Shown here: positions 28,226-39,100 of the stretch, piece after piece
How positions within the stretch are numbered: the stretch's first letter is position 1
How the letters are laid out: every line of letters begins with the position of its first letter
Origin: Chloroflexi bacterium 44-23
GTDB lineage: Bacteria > Chloroflexota > Anaerolineae > Anaerolineales > Anaerolineaceae
Length of the DNA stretch: 64,000 nt
Direction of reading: 5' to 3'
Assembly: GCA_001899005.1 (NCBI GenBank)
Contig: MKUW01000006.1
Span: 473,034 to 537,033 of the forward strand
The notes under the pieces: generated by a model
What the model was told of the DNA's origin: nothing
The model's database searches: none
The model's input: the letters and a program-made list of their open reading frames with translations, nothing else
Program-made: the position numbers and the translations under genes

Positions 28226-29731
28226 TTATCGGGTAAACCGCCATGCAATTTGATGATCAGGATTTAGACCATTGAATGCTGTCTGTGCCAATCTCGCGAT
28301 CAAATAATTGGCATCTTCAAATAATAACTGTTGTGGTGAATAAACAAAAATCGTAAAGACAAAATCCTTTTCCGGCCCAAAGGCAATCACAGCATCGCTA
28401 ACGGTATGCAACAAGCCATCGTCTTCCTCGCTCCAACCATGTTTATGTGCAATACGGGTTCCTTCTGGTAACCCCGCTTCCACTAACGCCCCGATCTTGT
28501 TCCTGGCAAGGATATCGATCATCAGCTGACATTTTTCAGAAGTGATCTTTCCCTCAGATTTCTGCACCAAGATTCCCTGCCCCTTTTCAGCACACTCGTA
28601 AATCCCAGCGAGTAAACCGCCAATGTCTGCGGCAGTGGTTTGATTGTACATATCAGGATTGGTATTGATATCTGCCCTACTGTTGGCGGAGGTTGTATTG
28701 AGACTCAACAACGGTGCTCCCAAGTAAAAAAAGCCGGAAATAAAGCTATCTTTCATTCCCAAGGCTTGCATGTCTGAAGTTACGATTAACGGCCCGCTAA
28801 TTGGATCAATTCGCTCCATCAAGCGATCCGCGGGAGCATTCTCCGATAAGACAATCATATAATTCAACCAGCCGGAGACATTTTCATCCAGCGGTAAATC
28901 TTCACGCCACAAAGTCGAAACCATAATCGGGATCTTCATTGTGCTGGCCGCCGTGTAAGCGATTCCCGGTTCTACACCTTCTCCATTCAATAATGCCAAT
29001 TGGCTCGTATGCTGGTTTCCTAAATCTTGCATATAGATTTCGACTATACCTGGAAATTCAAATTCACGGATATTCGCTTTAAGTAAATACTCAATTTGTT
29101 CAAGGCTGGGCGGCTCTGCTGGCAGCGGCTGGGTTTCCACGATAATCTGGCGCTTATCCGGTGATTGGAAAGCAGCATAAATTTTGTCAATTAAACCTTC
29201 AGTATTTAAAGATGTACCAGCTGCCCCAGTCGCATACTGCGTGGTCCCGAGCAGAGGATAAGCGGGGGTAGCCGGCGATTGATATCTTGGTTCGAGCTCC
29301 TGATCAATAAAATTGCTCAACTTTGCGCGATCAAAATCAACCAGGACGTTTATCTGTGGGAACTCAACTACTTCATGATGCCATAAATAATCCCAGAAAA
29401 ATGAGAAATCGTGGTTTTCCAAACAGATTTTCAACGCGGGTTGAAACATATCCTCCCACGCAAAAGAGATCCCTGCATTTTCCGTTGATACCTGAATTAT
29501 CGATTGCCCAATCTGCAAGATTACTGGCATCTCATAGGTTTCTTTCAAGCGTTGTTGAGCTTTTCCCGGTGAAATTCCTGCCACTGGAATTGATCCGATT
29601 TCAAAATTTGAAGGAAAGTTACAAGGCAGTTGTTTAAATTGCTGAAATTGCCGGTAGGTTATGATGGCTGCCATAAAAATAAATAATAAGCCAATAAAAG
29701 TTAGTAATAAGGCAAGTTTTTTCTTGCGCAA
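28226..29731 (-). CDS. membrane-anchored class-A beta-lactamase-like serine hydrolase
   Basis: A single membrane segment near the N-terminus is followed by a YoaR/VanW-associated peptidoglycan-binding-like domain (GSIPVAGISPGKAQQRL, then VILQIGQSII). The C-terminal serine hydrolase has S-x-x-K as STMK, an SEN triad in place of SDN, and KHG in place of KTG. This fits penicillin-recognising enzymes, either a wall-modifying carboxypeptidase or a lactamase; the N-terminal domain favours a wall role. The TTG at 29731 is preferred because AGGAG lies 8 bases ahead; a TTG at 29764 also opens the frame. It converges on the M23 lipoprotein gene. Confidence 0.85.
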   Translation of the reverse strand: MRKKKLALLLTFIGLLFIFMAAIITYRQFQQFKQLPCNFPSNFEIGSIPVAGISPGKAQQRLKETYEMPVILQIGQSIIQVSTENAGISFAWEDMFQPALKICLENHDFSFFWDYLWHHEVVEFPQINVLVDFDRAKLSNFIDQELEPRYQSPATPAYPLLGTTQYATGAAGTSLNTEGLIDKIYAAFQSPDKRQIIVETQPLPAEPPSLEQIEYLLKANIREFEFPGIVEIYMQDLGNQHTSQLALLNGEGVEPGIAYTAASTMKIPIMVSTLWREDLPLDENVSGWLNYMIVLSENAPADRLMERIDPISGPLIVTSDMQALGMKDSFISGFFYLGAPLLSLNTTSANSRADINTNPDMYNQTTAADIGGLLAGIYECAEKGQGILVQKSEGKITSEKCQLMIDILARNKIGALVEAGLPEGTRIAHKHGWSEEDDGLLHTVSDAVIAFGPEKDFVFTIFVYSPQQLLFEDANYLIARLAQTAFNGLNPDHQIAWRFTR

Positions 29732-29885
29732 GCTGTATGCTCCTGAGAGAGAAATTTCTCTCAATGATAAAACAAATCCTGCGTTCTGACCACCAGGCTC
29801 AATGTCCTAATTGAATTAGAAGGAACCGACAGCACAAAGATCAAATTTCATTGTAGAATCAAGCAACTCTACCAAGGGAGCAGGT

Positions 29886-32249
29886 ATGTCAAATTACCAG
29901 TTACAAAACAATCTCTTTCAATTAACGATTGAGCCAGACCAGGGATCCTTTAATCTAACAACAAACCGCAGCGGGTTTCCAGCCTTAGAACGAGCATACA
30001 TCAAATTGGTTGTGCGAATTAACAACCGGCCTGTCACCTTGCTTCAATCATCCTGGGATTCATTCGAGGCTTTAAAAACAACCGCAGATTCGGTGCAAGG
30101 AAAATTAAAACAGCTAGAGTTTTCCATTTTCCTTGAACAGGAAAATTTCATCGTCCGATTGGTCTTCGCATTAAGTGAAGATTTTCCCATCTTTTTATGG
30201 AAGGTTGCTTTCGAAAATCAATCCTCTGCTGCTGTGGAATTGGAAAGTATTGAATTGCTTAATCTCGGTTTTAATCGTGATCCCGAGAGCAGATATAACA
30301 GCGGCAATATTACTTCACACCCAGCATTAGCCTTTCATGCAAGCGGATGGCAATCCTGGTCATTTACTGGCACGTTTCGAGAAGATCAGATTCAACGTCA
30401 GACACGGCTAAGACACTTCCAGGATGTATTGGTTCAAAATGCAGGAACCCCCCTTTCACGCCAGGTTGGGCATTTCAGCGGCGATTTTTTCGGCATTCTG
30501 GCAGACCGGAATGCCAGGATAGCTGCTCTATTTGGTTTTCTTTCGCAGAAAAACAATTTTGGCAGTCTTGAAGTCGATATCCGTGAACAACCAAAGATAA
30601 GATTATGGGCAAACGGAGATCGAATTGTTGTCTCTCCAGGACATAGCACTGACACTGATTGGGCTGTTTTTTACCCTTGCTACTTTGACCAACCGGATCC
30701 CTTTGCAACATATTACCAGGCGGTAGCCCGCGAAAATCAGGTGCAGATCAAGCATTCTTCGCCGGTTGGCTGGTGCTCCTGGTATCATTTTTATCAGGAT
30801 ATTTCTGAAAAGAAAATTTTACAGAATGTTGAGACAATTGCTGAATACCAGGACCGTCTGCCGCTGGAATTGATTCAAATCGATGACGGCTTTGAACGGC
30901 AAATTGGGGATTGGTTCAAATTTCGTAAAGGCTTTCCTGGCGGCGTATTGCCTCTGGCACGTGAAATAAAGCAAAAAGGCTTCACACCCGGATTGTGGCT
31001 GGCGCCTTTTATTTTGCATCCCAATAGCCAGTACGCCATCAATAATCCGGACAAATTGCTGCGCCACAAAAACAAACAAACAGTCAATGCCGGTTTTATC
31101 TGGAACGTTTTCACCCAGGCTCTTGATCTGACTGCACCGGGAGCTCTCGATTATGCCCTTGAGGTGGTTACCAGAGCTGTAAATGACTGGCAATTCCCTT
31201 ACTTGAAACTGGATTTCCTGTATGCGGGTGCTCTGGCAGGATACCGTTTTGACCGTACGAAGACCAGGGCACAAGTCTTACGACATGCCATGCAATCAAT
31301 CCGTAACAGCGTGGGTCCAGAAACCTTCTTACTTGGCTGCGGCGCGCCACTTGGATCGGTGCTCGGAATCGTGGATGCTAACCGAATTGGTGCGGATGTC
31401 AGCGGCGATTGGACTCCAAAGTTTTTGGGGATCTCGTTTCCCTTTAAACGCGAACCACACATGCCTTCTGCTCGCAACTCCATCCAAAATATTCTTTCAC
31501 GAGCAGAACAGCATGATCGCTGGTGGATTAATGATCCGGATTGTTTACTGATACGTGATGAAACCAATCTGACACTACCTGAAGTGCAGTCCTTGGCAAC
31601 CGCAATCGCCATTACTGGTGGTTCAATCATTATTTCAGACGATCTTCCGAAACTTTCTCCAGATCGCAGAAAGATGGCTGAAAAATTAATCCCGGTAATT
31701 GGTAAAAGAGCTTTTGTTATGGATTGGTTGGATAAAACGACCCCACATAATCTTCGCCTCGATCTTAATAATCCAGCTGGGGACTGGAATGTAATAGCAC
31801 GATTCAATTGGAAAGAAAATGAACGCGAAATCTTTCTGCTGCTTCCGGATTTCAACCTGCTAAAAAACGATTTCTGGGCATATTCATACTGGGAAGATAA
31901 AGTACGATTGATCAAAGCCAACGACCCAATTTTAATCAAAAAGCTTGCTGCGCATGGTGTGGCTTTATTTGCAATTCGGTCTTTCCGTGATGAACCCACC
32001 TATCTTGGATCAAATTTGCATATTTCCATGGGTTTGGAAGTGGCGGATTGGAAATTAAATAAAAACATACTTGAATGCAGAATCGCTTTACCGCGCATAG
32101 TAGAGGGAAATATCTATTTATATCTCCCTGAGCCACCCAAAGAAGCACTCTTGAACCAAAAACCGGTTGCCTGGGTAACACAGCCGAATGGCGTTTATAT
32201 TTTTTCAGTCGCAATGGAAAGAGAATGTACTTTAACCATTTGCATGTAG
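29886..32249 (+). CDS. alpha-galactosidase, glycoside hydrolase family 36
   Basis: Removes terminal alpha-galactosyl residues such as those in raffinose-type sugars or galactomannan. The N-terminal beta-sandwich (about 1-290) precedes a TIM barrel with GWCSWYHFY, LIQIDDGFE and GLWLAPF. The nucleophile is D443 in LKLDF and the acid/base is D504 in GADVSGDW. A C-terminal beta domain completes 787 residues. No signal peptide is present, so it is probably intracellular. GGGAGCAGGT lies just before the ATG and a TAGAAT -10 candidate about 30 bases upstream. It stands alone between convergent neighbours. Confidence 0.93.
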   Translation: MSNYQLQNNLFQLTIEPDQGSFNLTTNRSGFPALERAYIKLVVRINNRPVTLLQSSWDSFEALKTTADSVQGKLKQLEFSIFLEQENFIVRLVFALSEDFPIFLWKVAFENQSSAAVELESIELLNLGFNRDPESRYNSGNITSHPALAFHASGWQSWSFTGTFREDQIQRQTRLRHFQDVLVQNAGTPLSRQVGHFSGDFFGILADRNARIAALFGFLSQKNNFGSLEVDIREQPKIRLWANGDRIVVSPGHSTDTDWAVFYPCYFDQPDPFATYYQAVARENQVQIKHSSPVGWCSWYHFYQDISEKKILQNVETIAEYQDRLPLELIQIDDGFERQIGDWFKFRKGFPGGVLPLAREIKQKGFTPGLWLAPFILHPNSQYAINNPDKLLRHKNKQTVNAGFIWNVFTQALDLTAPGALDYALEVVTRAVNDWQFPYLKLDFLYAGALAGYRFDRTKTRAQVLRHAMQSIRNSVGPETFLLGCGAPLGSVLGIVDANRIGADVSGDWTPKFLGISFPFKREPHMPSARNSIQNILSRAEQHDRWWINDPDCLLIRDETNLTLPEVQSLATAIAITGGSIIISDDLPKLSPDRRKMAEKLIPVIGKRAFVMDWLDKTTPHNLRLDLNNPAGDWNVIARFNWKENEREIFLLLPDFNLLKNDFWAYSYWEDKVRLIKANDPILIKKLAAHGVALFAIRSFRDEPTYLGSNLHISMGLEVADWKLNKNILECRIALPRIVEGNIYLYLPEPPKEALLNQKPVAWVTQPNGVYIFSVAMERECTLTICM

Positions 32250-32300
32250 TCTGAAAAATTAAATAGCCCGGCGGCAATAAATCAATCTTATTTAAGAAAC

Positions 32301-32330
32301 ACCAGCCTGCTAATATTTCAGCAGGCTGGT
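32301..32330. terminator. hairpin between convergent GH36 and DUF4349 genes
   Basis: A perfect 11-bp stem (ACCAGCCTGCT / AGCAGGCTGGT) with an 8-nt loop. The minus-strand side is followed by GTTTCTTAAAT, so it works best for the DUF4349 gene; on the plus strand no T-run follows. Confidence 0.65.
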
Positions 32331-32352
32331 CACACGAACAAGTTATTTATAT

Positions 32353-33330
32353 CTATTCTTTAGGGTTTGTCGGTTGAACTGTATCGGCTTGTTTTTTCGC
32401 CAGGCGCTTTTTATTTGAACGACGGACTGCAGCGCGAATGGCCAGGAATATCAGATAAAGGGGCAGGAAAATGATAATCAGGACCGGAATAACCGAAATT
32501 ACGATCCATATGACGGCATCTACAATTACCTGCATTGAATTTACCAGTGCCTGCAGCGCTTTGCTGACTGTAACTGAAGGTTTCCAACCAGCCACAGAAA
32601 TTGGATTGACCGCTTCATGAGCTTTTATACTGACATTGATCGCTGAAAGCGCAGCGGATTCTTCGTAGTATTTAATTTGACCTTTTATGACTTCGATTTG
32701 TTCACGATAGTAAGTCAACTGATTGAAAACATTGAGGACGTCTTCCGTCTTTTTAGCTTCTTCCATTATGGAACGCAGCTGTGCTTCCGCTTCTTCCAGA
32801 TTTGCCAGGCGAGAATTAAGATCGGTATATTCTTTGGTTACATCCTGGCCTGAGACATTCTCGCTAAGAACATCCTTTTGGCGGTCATTAGTTAAATTTT
32901 TGATTTCATCGATGGCCTGGTTTAGTAAATTTGCAGGAACACGGATACTGATACTTGCCTCAGGTACTTCAATGCCACTGTAATTTACAGATTTCCACAG
33001 ATTGGAACTGACAACATAACCACCCATCCGTTCAGCCATTTGATTAATCGTGCTCATCACTTTGGCTGGGTCGTCGACGACAATCGAAAGTTCGGCGTTA
33101 CGAATGACGAGACGAACAACATTAGCGGGCGGCAAACCGCTCTCACCAGAAACATTTGGCGACATTCCATCGTAGGACTTTTCTCCGGAAGCAAAATCGT
33201 TTTCGAAAGATGGCGATTCCATTGTTCCTGAAGGCGTAAGATTTGGAAAATCTCGTGATTGAGATTTCGCTCCACACGCAGTCAATACAAGGACTGCTAT
33301 CAACAACAGGGCGTAAAATTTTGACTTCAT
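32353..33330 (-). CDS. DUF4349 lipoprotein
   Basis: A 325-residue envelope protein with a lipobox at Cys19 (LTAC). It has the DUF4349 core: VVRLVIRNAELSIVVDD, then a region with GGYVVSS, and a coiled coil at about 165-215. One membrane segment lies at about 272-298 followed by a Lys/Arg-rich cytosolic tail. The fold resembles periplasmic segments of some efflux or envelope proteins, but no biochemical role is known. It lies downstream of the phosphodiesterase gene on the same strand, 116 bases away. Confidence 0.88.
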   Translation of the reverse strand: MKSKFYALLLIAVLVLTACGAKSQSRDFPNLTPSGTMESPSFENDFASGEKSYDGMSPNVSGESGLPPANVVRLVIRNAELSIVVDDPAKVMSTINQMAERMGGYVVSSNLWKSVNYSGIEVPEASISIRVPANLLNQAIDEIKNLTNDRQKDVLSENVSGQDVTKEYTDLNSRLANLEEAEAQLRSIMEEAKKTEDVLNVFNQLTYYREQIEVIKGQIKYYEESAALSAINVSIKAHEAVNPISVAGWKPSVTVSKALQALVNSMQVIVDAVIWIVISVIPVLIIIFLPLYLIFLAIRAAVRRSNKKRLAKKQADTVQPTNPKE

Positions 33331-33446
33331 TTATTCCTCCGATTGAACTAGGCGAATTATGGCTTGTCTTCTAGACGAAAATCAATGCGATCTGGTTCCC
33401 AAATAGTCTAATTCTCCCAGGGAATCTGATATGGATAAATTTTACC

Positions 33447-34175
33447 TTACCAGCCGCCATTTAAGCGTTGTGCATGCCGTAATGGTAGTTCTGCTTTTAG
33501 AATTTTTTTCTGTACGGCCCCAACGTCATAAGCGATTCTCCGGAATTCGAATCGGTGCAAACCGGTTGTATAAATGGCATATGCCGCTCGCGGATCGCTA
33601 TCTCGCGGTTGACCTACCGAACCAGGATTAATAATCATGCGATTATGTAAGGTAATTGAACTGCCAGGTACCGGAGGCCCCCATTCCAACACGCCTTCTT
33701 CTGCATTCCAGGCGCTAATCATGGGCTGATGTGAATGGCCAACCAAACACAAATCCGTTTTAAAATATTCATAATTAATGCGGGCAATGTAGGGTTCAAG
33801 AATGTATTCCCAGATCGGATTCCGCGGGCTTCCATGAACCAACGTCACTCCGTTAACTTCCACTTTTTCCGGAAGATCTTTCAAGAATTTAATGTTTTCT
33901 TTGGATAAATTATTTTGGTGCCAAAGCATTGATTCTTTGGCTTCGTTGTTAAAAAGTGAAATATCAATGCCCCCAGTAACGGCCAAATCATGGTTTCCTT
34001 TAATGCAAATGAGGTTTTCCAGACTTCGAATAAGTTCAACACACTCATTCGGCTGAGGCCCATAACCCACCAAATCTCCCAGACACCAGGTCTGGTCTAC
34101 ATCGCCACCATCCTTCAACACGGTCTGAAGGGCATCAAAGTTTGCATGAATGTCAGAGATTATCAGAACGCGCAT
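33447..34175 (-). CDS. calcineurin-like metallophosphoesterase
   Basis: Two-metal phosphoesterase with the full motif set: DIHAN (residues 7-11), GDLVGYGP, GNHD, HGSPR and GHSHQP. The 242-residue size and motif spacing fit the YfcE/MJ0936-like phosphodiesterase group, which act on small phosphodiesters in vitro; the physiological substrate is unknown. It is soluble, with no signal peptide. It lies about 80 bases downstream of the methyltransferase/MTHFR gene on the same strand, so cotranscription is possible. Confidence 0.9.
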   Translation of the reverse strand: MRVLIISDIHANFDALQTVLKDGGDVDQTWCLGDLVGYGPQPNECVELIRSLENLICIKGNHDLAVTGGIDISLFNNEAKESMLWHQNNLSKENIKFLKDLPEKVEVNGVTLVHGSPRNPIWEYILEPYIARINYEYFKTDLCLVGHSHQPMISAWNAEEGVLEWGPPVPGSSITLHNRMIINPGSVGQPRDSDPRAAYAIYTTGLHRFEFRRIAYDVGAVQKKILKAELPLRHAQRLNGGW

Positions 34176-34253
34176 GAATGCCTTCTCACAAGAATTTTGT
34201 TTTGTACAATGATACGTTTTTTCGTTTCAATTGTGAATTAAATCCACATAAAT

Positions 34254-36122
34254 TCAAAAAGATCTAACTTTTTCAATAATCTCTGCGGCATAATCAAAAC
34301 GATTAAAAGCAGGCATCAAATAAACCCCATTGATTTGATCCCGTAAACCAGAGATTAACTCGATCGCTATTTCTATTCCGGTAGCTGCGCTATTGTCACC
34401 ACTTTTCTGCATTCGCTTCTTAATCGAATCAGGAATAAAGATACCCGGCACTTCATTATGTAGGAAGTTGGCATGTCTGTCAGTGACCAGAGGAAGAATT
34501 CCTACCAGTATGCGAATATGATCCCCTTCTGCTAAGCCACGAATCTGGTTGATTACTTGGCGGGTTTTTTCGATATCAAAAACCGGCTGTGTCAGAAAAA
34601 AATCAGCCCCTGCGTGCAATTTACGGAAAAGGTGATTCACCTCAAGCTGGCGGTTGTTTGCGCTCAGATTAAGCGCAGCTCCTACAAAAAATGTGGTCGG
34701 CTGCCCTATTTCCGAGCCGGCATGATCAAGTCCGACATTAAAGGATTGTTTAATCAACTTTATAACCCCGGATGGCACCAGGTCAAAATTGTCATTGGCT
34801 TCCGGATAATCACCAATAGCTGTTGGGTCACCCATCATCACGAAGACATTCCGTATCCCAAGCGCATGTGCGGCCAACAGATCTCCTTGCACACGCAGTA
34901 GATTTCGTCCGCGGGTTGGGAAGTGTAAGACAGTTTCAATATTCGTGTATTTTTGAATCAGACTGCAAACTGCCCAGGGGCTCATGCGCATTCGTGCCAT
35001 CGGACTATCCGCAACATTGATGACATCAGCACCGGAATCAGCTAACAAGCTGGCACCTGCCAATAATTTCTTCGTGCTTAATCCCTTGGGTGGATCCATT
35101 TCAACTGCGATGATGAAATCCCCATGTGCCATCTTCTTAGAAAGCTGCGATTGTTCATCGCTTTCAAGCATTTCTGGGTTTTCTGCTTCCTGTATGAATT
35201 CAATGCCGTTGGCAATATCAACATTCTCTGTTATAGAGATGATATCTGCCATGGCACGGATATGTTGAGGCGTTGTTCCGCAACATCCTCCGATAACTTT
35301 TGCCCCTGTTTTCCAAAAAGAAAGCGCATATTCCCCAAAATATTCAGGTCCTGCCGGATACATAATCCGCCCATCCTGCTGCTCTGGCCAACCTGCATTT
35401 GGCATGACGGACAAAAGTGCCTGTGGCACAACTTTTTTCATTTTTTTTAGAATCCGTAATAATTGCAAAGGACCACCTGAGCAATTTATACCAACCACGT
35501 CAACGTCAAGCGCAAAAATACTTTTTGCCACCTTTTCGGGGGAGTCGCCCAACAAAGTAAGGTCATCTCTGGTAAACGTCATGGACGCAATAATTGGTAT
35601 CTTTGAATCGATATCTTTCGCAGCACGAACAGCTTCACGCAATTCATAAAAGTCCGTCATAGTTTCAATTATGATCAAATCTGCTTGTGCTTCAATCAGA
35701 ACCAAAATTTGTTCATGGAAGGCCTTGTACGCTTCGTCCAGCTGAACCTTTCCAAAAGGTGCAAGACGCACCCCCAGTGGCCCGACATCACCTGCAATTA
35801 AAATATCAAGGGAACTTGCCAGTGCCACTTTGCGTACCAGATCCACGCCAGCCTGATTAATTTGTTTTACCTGATCTTCTTTGCCAAATTCACTTAATTT
35901 GAAGCGATTTGCACCAAATGTATTCGTCTGGATCATTTGCGAGCCAGACTCTATATAAGCTCGATGGACATCAGCAACCAGCGCTGGCTGTGTCAAATTT
36001 AACGCATCAAAACAATCATCAAAACGAATGCCGTTAGAATGCAGCACAGTAGCCATTGCACCATCAGACAAAATCGGTTTAGGTTGCGCCAATTTTCTTA
36101 AAAATTTTGATTCTAGTCCCAT
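34254..36122 (-). CDS. homocysteine S-methyltransferase / methylenetetrahydrofolate reductase fusion
   Basis: The N-terminal half (about 1-300) is a zinc-dependent homocysteine methyltransferase domain with the ligand Cys in GINCSGGP and the pair in GGCCGTTPQ. The C-terminal half (about 325-622) is a MetF-type barrel starting FIIAVEMDPPKGL, which makes 5-methyl-THF. This is the YitJ-type arrangement. It follows metH with only 4 bases between, and the SAM-I riboswitch ahead of metH should control both. Together they supply methyl-THF and use it to methylate homocysteine. The ATG at 36122 has GGGAGC inside the metH end as its ribosome site. Confidence 0.93.
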   Translation of the reverse strand: MGLESKFLRKLAQPKPILSDGAMATVLHSNGIRFDDCFDALNLTQPALVADVHRAYIESGSQMIQTNTFGANRFKLSEFGKEDQVKQINQAGVDLVRKVALASSLDILIAGDVGPLGVRLAPFGKVQLDEAYKAFHEQILVLIEAQADLIIIETMTDFYELREAVRAAKDIDSKIPIIASMTFTRDDLTLLGDSPEKVAKSIFALDVDVVGINCSGGPLQLLRILKKMKKVVPQALLSVMPNAGWPEQQDGRIMYPAGPEYFGEYALSFWKTGAKVIGGCCGTTPQHIRAMADIISITENVDIANGIEFIQEAENPEMLESDEQSQLSKKMAHGDFIIAVEMDPPKGLSTKKLLAGASLLADSGADVINVADSPMARMRMSPWAVCSLIQKYTNIETVLHFPTRGRNLLRVQGDLLAAHALGIRNVFVMMGDPTAIGDYPEANDNFDLVPSGVIKLIKQSFNVGLDHAGSEIGQPTTFFVGAALNLSANNRQLEVNHLFRKLHAGADFFLTQPVFDIEKTRQVINQIRGLAEGDHIRILVGILPLVTDRHANFLHNEVPGIFIPDSIKKRMQKSGDNSAATGIEIAIELISGLRDQINGVYLMPAFNRFDYAAEIIEKVRSF

Positions 36123-36126
36123 GCAA

Positions 36127-39100
36127 TTATGCTCCCATCAATTGACTAATCCGGCTCGTGCCAATATTAAAATATCGTGCCTGGGGGTGATGAACGATAA
36201 TGGCTGCAGTTGACTGCTCCGGTACAAGCTGGTAGGCACTTGTCAATGCCATCCCCAATTCTTTTTCGACAGGCAACAGAGAAAAAACCTTGGCATGGTC
36301 TTCAAGTTCAGGAATTGCCGGGTAACCCCACGAGTAACGTTTGCCCCTTTCGTTTTCAAATCCCAGCTCCGTCCTGATATAATCATGCATATAATCTGCC
36401 GTTGCTTCGGCGGTTTGGACTGCCAGGCCATGAAAGAAATAAGCCTCTGTGTATTCGCCTCCGGATTGTAATTCATCAAAGCGTTGGGTCGCTTTTTGGC
36501 CAACAGTGACCACTTGCAGCACCATCGTATCAATCTGATCACTGCTCTCGGGCGCGAAATAATCGGCCAGGCACAATTTTTCTCCTCCGCTCTGGCGTGG
36601 AAAATGGAATTGTTCAATAACCCTGCGTTCATGGTCGATAGACCGCGAATCATAAACCAACAAAGAATCGTCACGGGATTGTACCGGAAAATACCCATAG
36701 ACAGCCTGGGGGCGCAGCCATTTATTAAGACGCGCTTCACGCTTCATACATTCGAGGCGCTCTTCAAAATCAGTTCTTATCTTCAGCCATTCTTCTCCAT
36801 GCGCATTTTTTGCACCCCAGGATAGACGGAATAATTCATTTAAAGATAAGTGTTCAAAGACTGATTCAAGCGGAATATCTCGTACTATCTGCACTCCCCA
36901 TGTTTTTGGTGTTGGAATGGTGATGTCTCGCCGAATCTTGGAGGTTTGTCCAGGCTCATTCAGTTCAATGCCAACTTTAGTTTCCGCTCTTTTAAGTTCA
37001 CCTTCAGCTTCTCGGCGATTCTGGCAAATGAAATCTTCGCGGTTATTGGCATCGCTGAGCCGGTCCATCACAGCCAATCCTTCAAAGGCATCCTTGCAAT
37101 AAAACACCCCGGCAGGATAAAACGTCTCGGAATCCGTCATTAAGATTCGGCGACCAAATTTTTTGTTGATCGCTGCACCGCCAATTAACACCGGTAAATG
37201 AATCTCTCTGCGATTGAGTTCGTTCACAATTAAAGGCATTTGTTTACTGGTGCTGACGAGCAAAGCACTCAAACCAATTGCATTGGCTTTTCGCTCAACT
37301 GCCGTGCTGATGATAGTCTCAGCCGGAACTTGTTTGCCTAAATCAAGCACCTCATAGCCATTGTTTACCAGGATTGTCTTTACCAGGTTTTTGCCAATAT
37401 CATGTACATCACCATAGACAGTTGCCAGTACAATGAGTCCCTTGCTGACACCTGCTTTCTTTTCAAGAAAATTCTCAAGATACCCAACCGATTTCTTCAT
37501 CACTTCGGCGGATTGCAGCACAAATGGCAAGATCAACTCCCCTGACCCGAACTTATCCCCGACTTCTTTCATGGCCGGTAAAAGGACATTATTGAGAATC
37601 CAAACTGCTCTTTCATGGACACTTTCATTGCCTTTTTCAGCCAACAACAAATCAATATCCTGCTCCAAGCCATCTTTCTTGCGATGGACAATCTTCCAAA
37701 ACAAACGCTCTTCCGGAGGAAGCGAATTGACATGTTTTTCTTGCTCGCTGGAACGGTCTGCAAGTGCATTTCCATGTTCGTCATAAAATGAAATTAATCG
37801 TTGCAGTGCATCATCGCGTTTATTAAAAATAAGATCTTCGGCGAGAGAGATTTCTTCCGGTGCAATTTCAGCGTAAGGCGTAATCTGGGCGGGATTGACA
37901 ATAGCCATTTCAAGGCCAGATTGGACAGCATGATAAAGCATGACGCTATTCAATGTTGCTCTGGCAGCCGGGGAAAGACCAAATGAAACATTACTGACAC
38001 CCAATGAAGTTAAGATGCCTGGCAGATTTTGCTTTATAAGCCTGATGCCATCCAGGGTCTCCTTAGCTGAATTGGAAAATTCAACATCTCCCGTGGCAAG
38101 CGTAAATGTTAACGCATCAACCACAAGATCCTGTGGGCGTAATCCATGATCATTAACGGCTATGGATAATAAACGCTTGGTAATTTCAAGTTTCTGTTGG
38201 GCTGTTTTTGCCATACCGTCTTCATCAATTGTGAGAACAATCACAGCTGCGTTGTATTTTTTCGCCAGTGCAAAAATCTTATCAGCCTTTTGACGACCTG
38301 CTTCCAGGTTGGTTGAATTTATCAGGCAGCGACCGGGCGCGGTTTGCAAGGCTGTTTCAAGAACATCAAGCTCAGTCGAATCAATAACCAATGGAACCCG
38401 TATTGCCGGCGCTAAAATTTTGATGACTTTCCGCATACTCTCAGCTTCATCCGCTCTTTCAGTTAAAGCAACACAAACGTCCAAAGCATGCGCCCCGCTA
38501 TCCACCTGCTGCTGGGCGATCTGTAAAACACTCTCATAATCCCCATCAAGGATAATTTTCTTAAACTTGCGGCTTCCTTGCGTGTTCAGCCTTTCACCAA
38601 TTATTAATGGTGCCGGCTCCTGGTGCATGTTCATCACTTGGGTGGCGGATGCCAATACGGCAGGTTCATTTAATGGCCGGAGAAGTGGCTGGTGATCCCC
38701 GACCGCTTTCACCAACTTTCGCAAATGCTCCGGCGTTGTACCGCAGCATCCTCCAACTACATTAATATTATTCTTCTCCACAAATTCAGCCAACGACTCC
38801 GCAAACGAATCGGCTGAAAGTGGGTAAACAGCCTCCCCATTGACGTTTAATGGTAAGCCCGCATTTGGAATACAAGACACCGGCAGGATGGAATTTTCAC
38901 CCAGGAATTGAATTGGCAGGCGCATATGCTCCGGCCCGGTTGAACAATTTAATCCAATTACGTCAATTGGCAAAGCTTCCAAAATCGCCAGTGCTGCGCC
39001 AATATCAGTACCCAATAACATACGACCGGTTGTATCCAGCGTTATTTGTGCCTGAATTGGCAGAAAAATGGCAGTTTGCTCAAATGCAAGCGAAACCCCT

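Noticed and set aside
36243..36740. Antisense and alternative-frame open frames inside metH, obgE, GH36, gap and similar long genes
   Set aside because: They are shadows of well-identified genes in other frames, without ribosome sites or domains.
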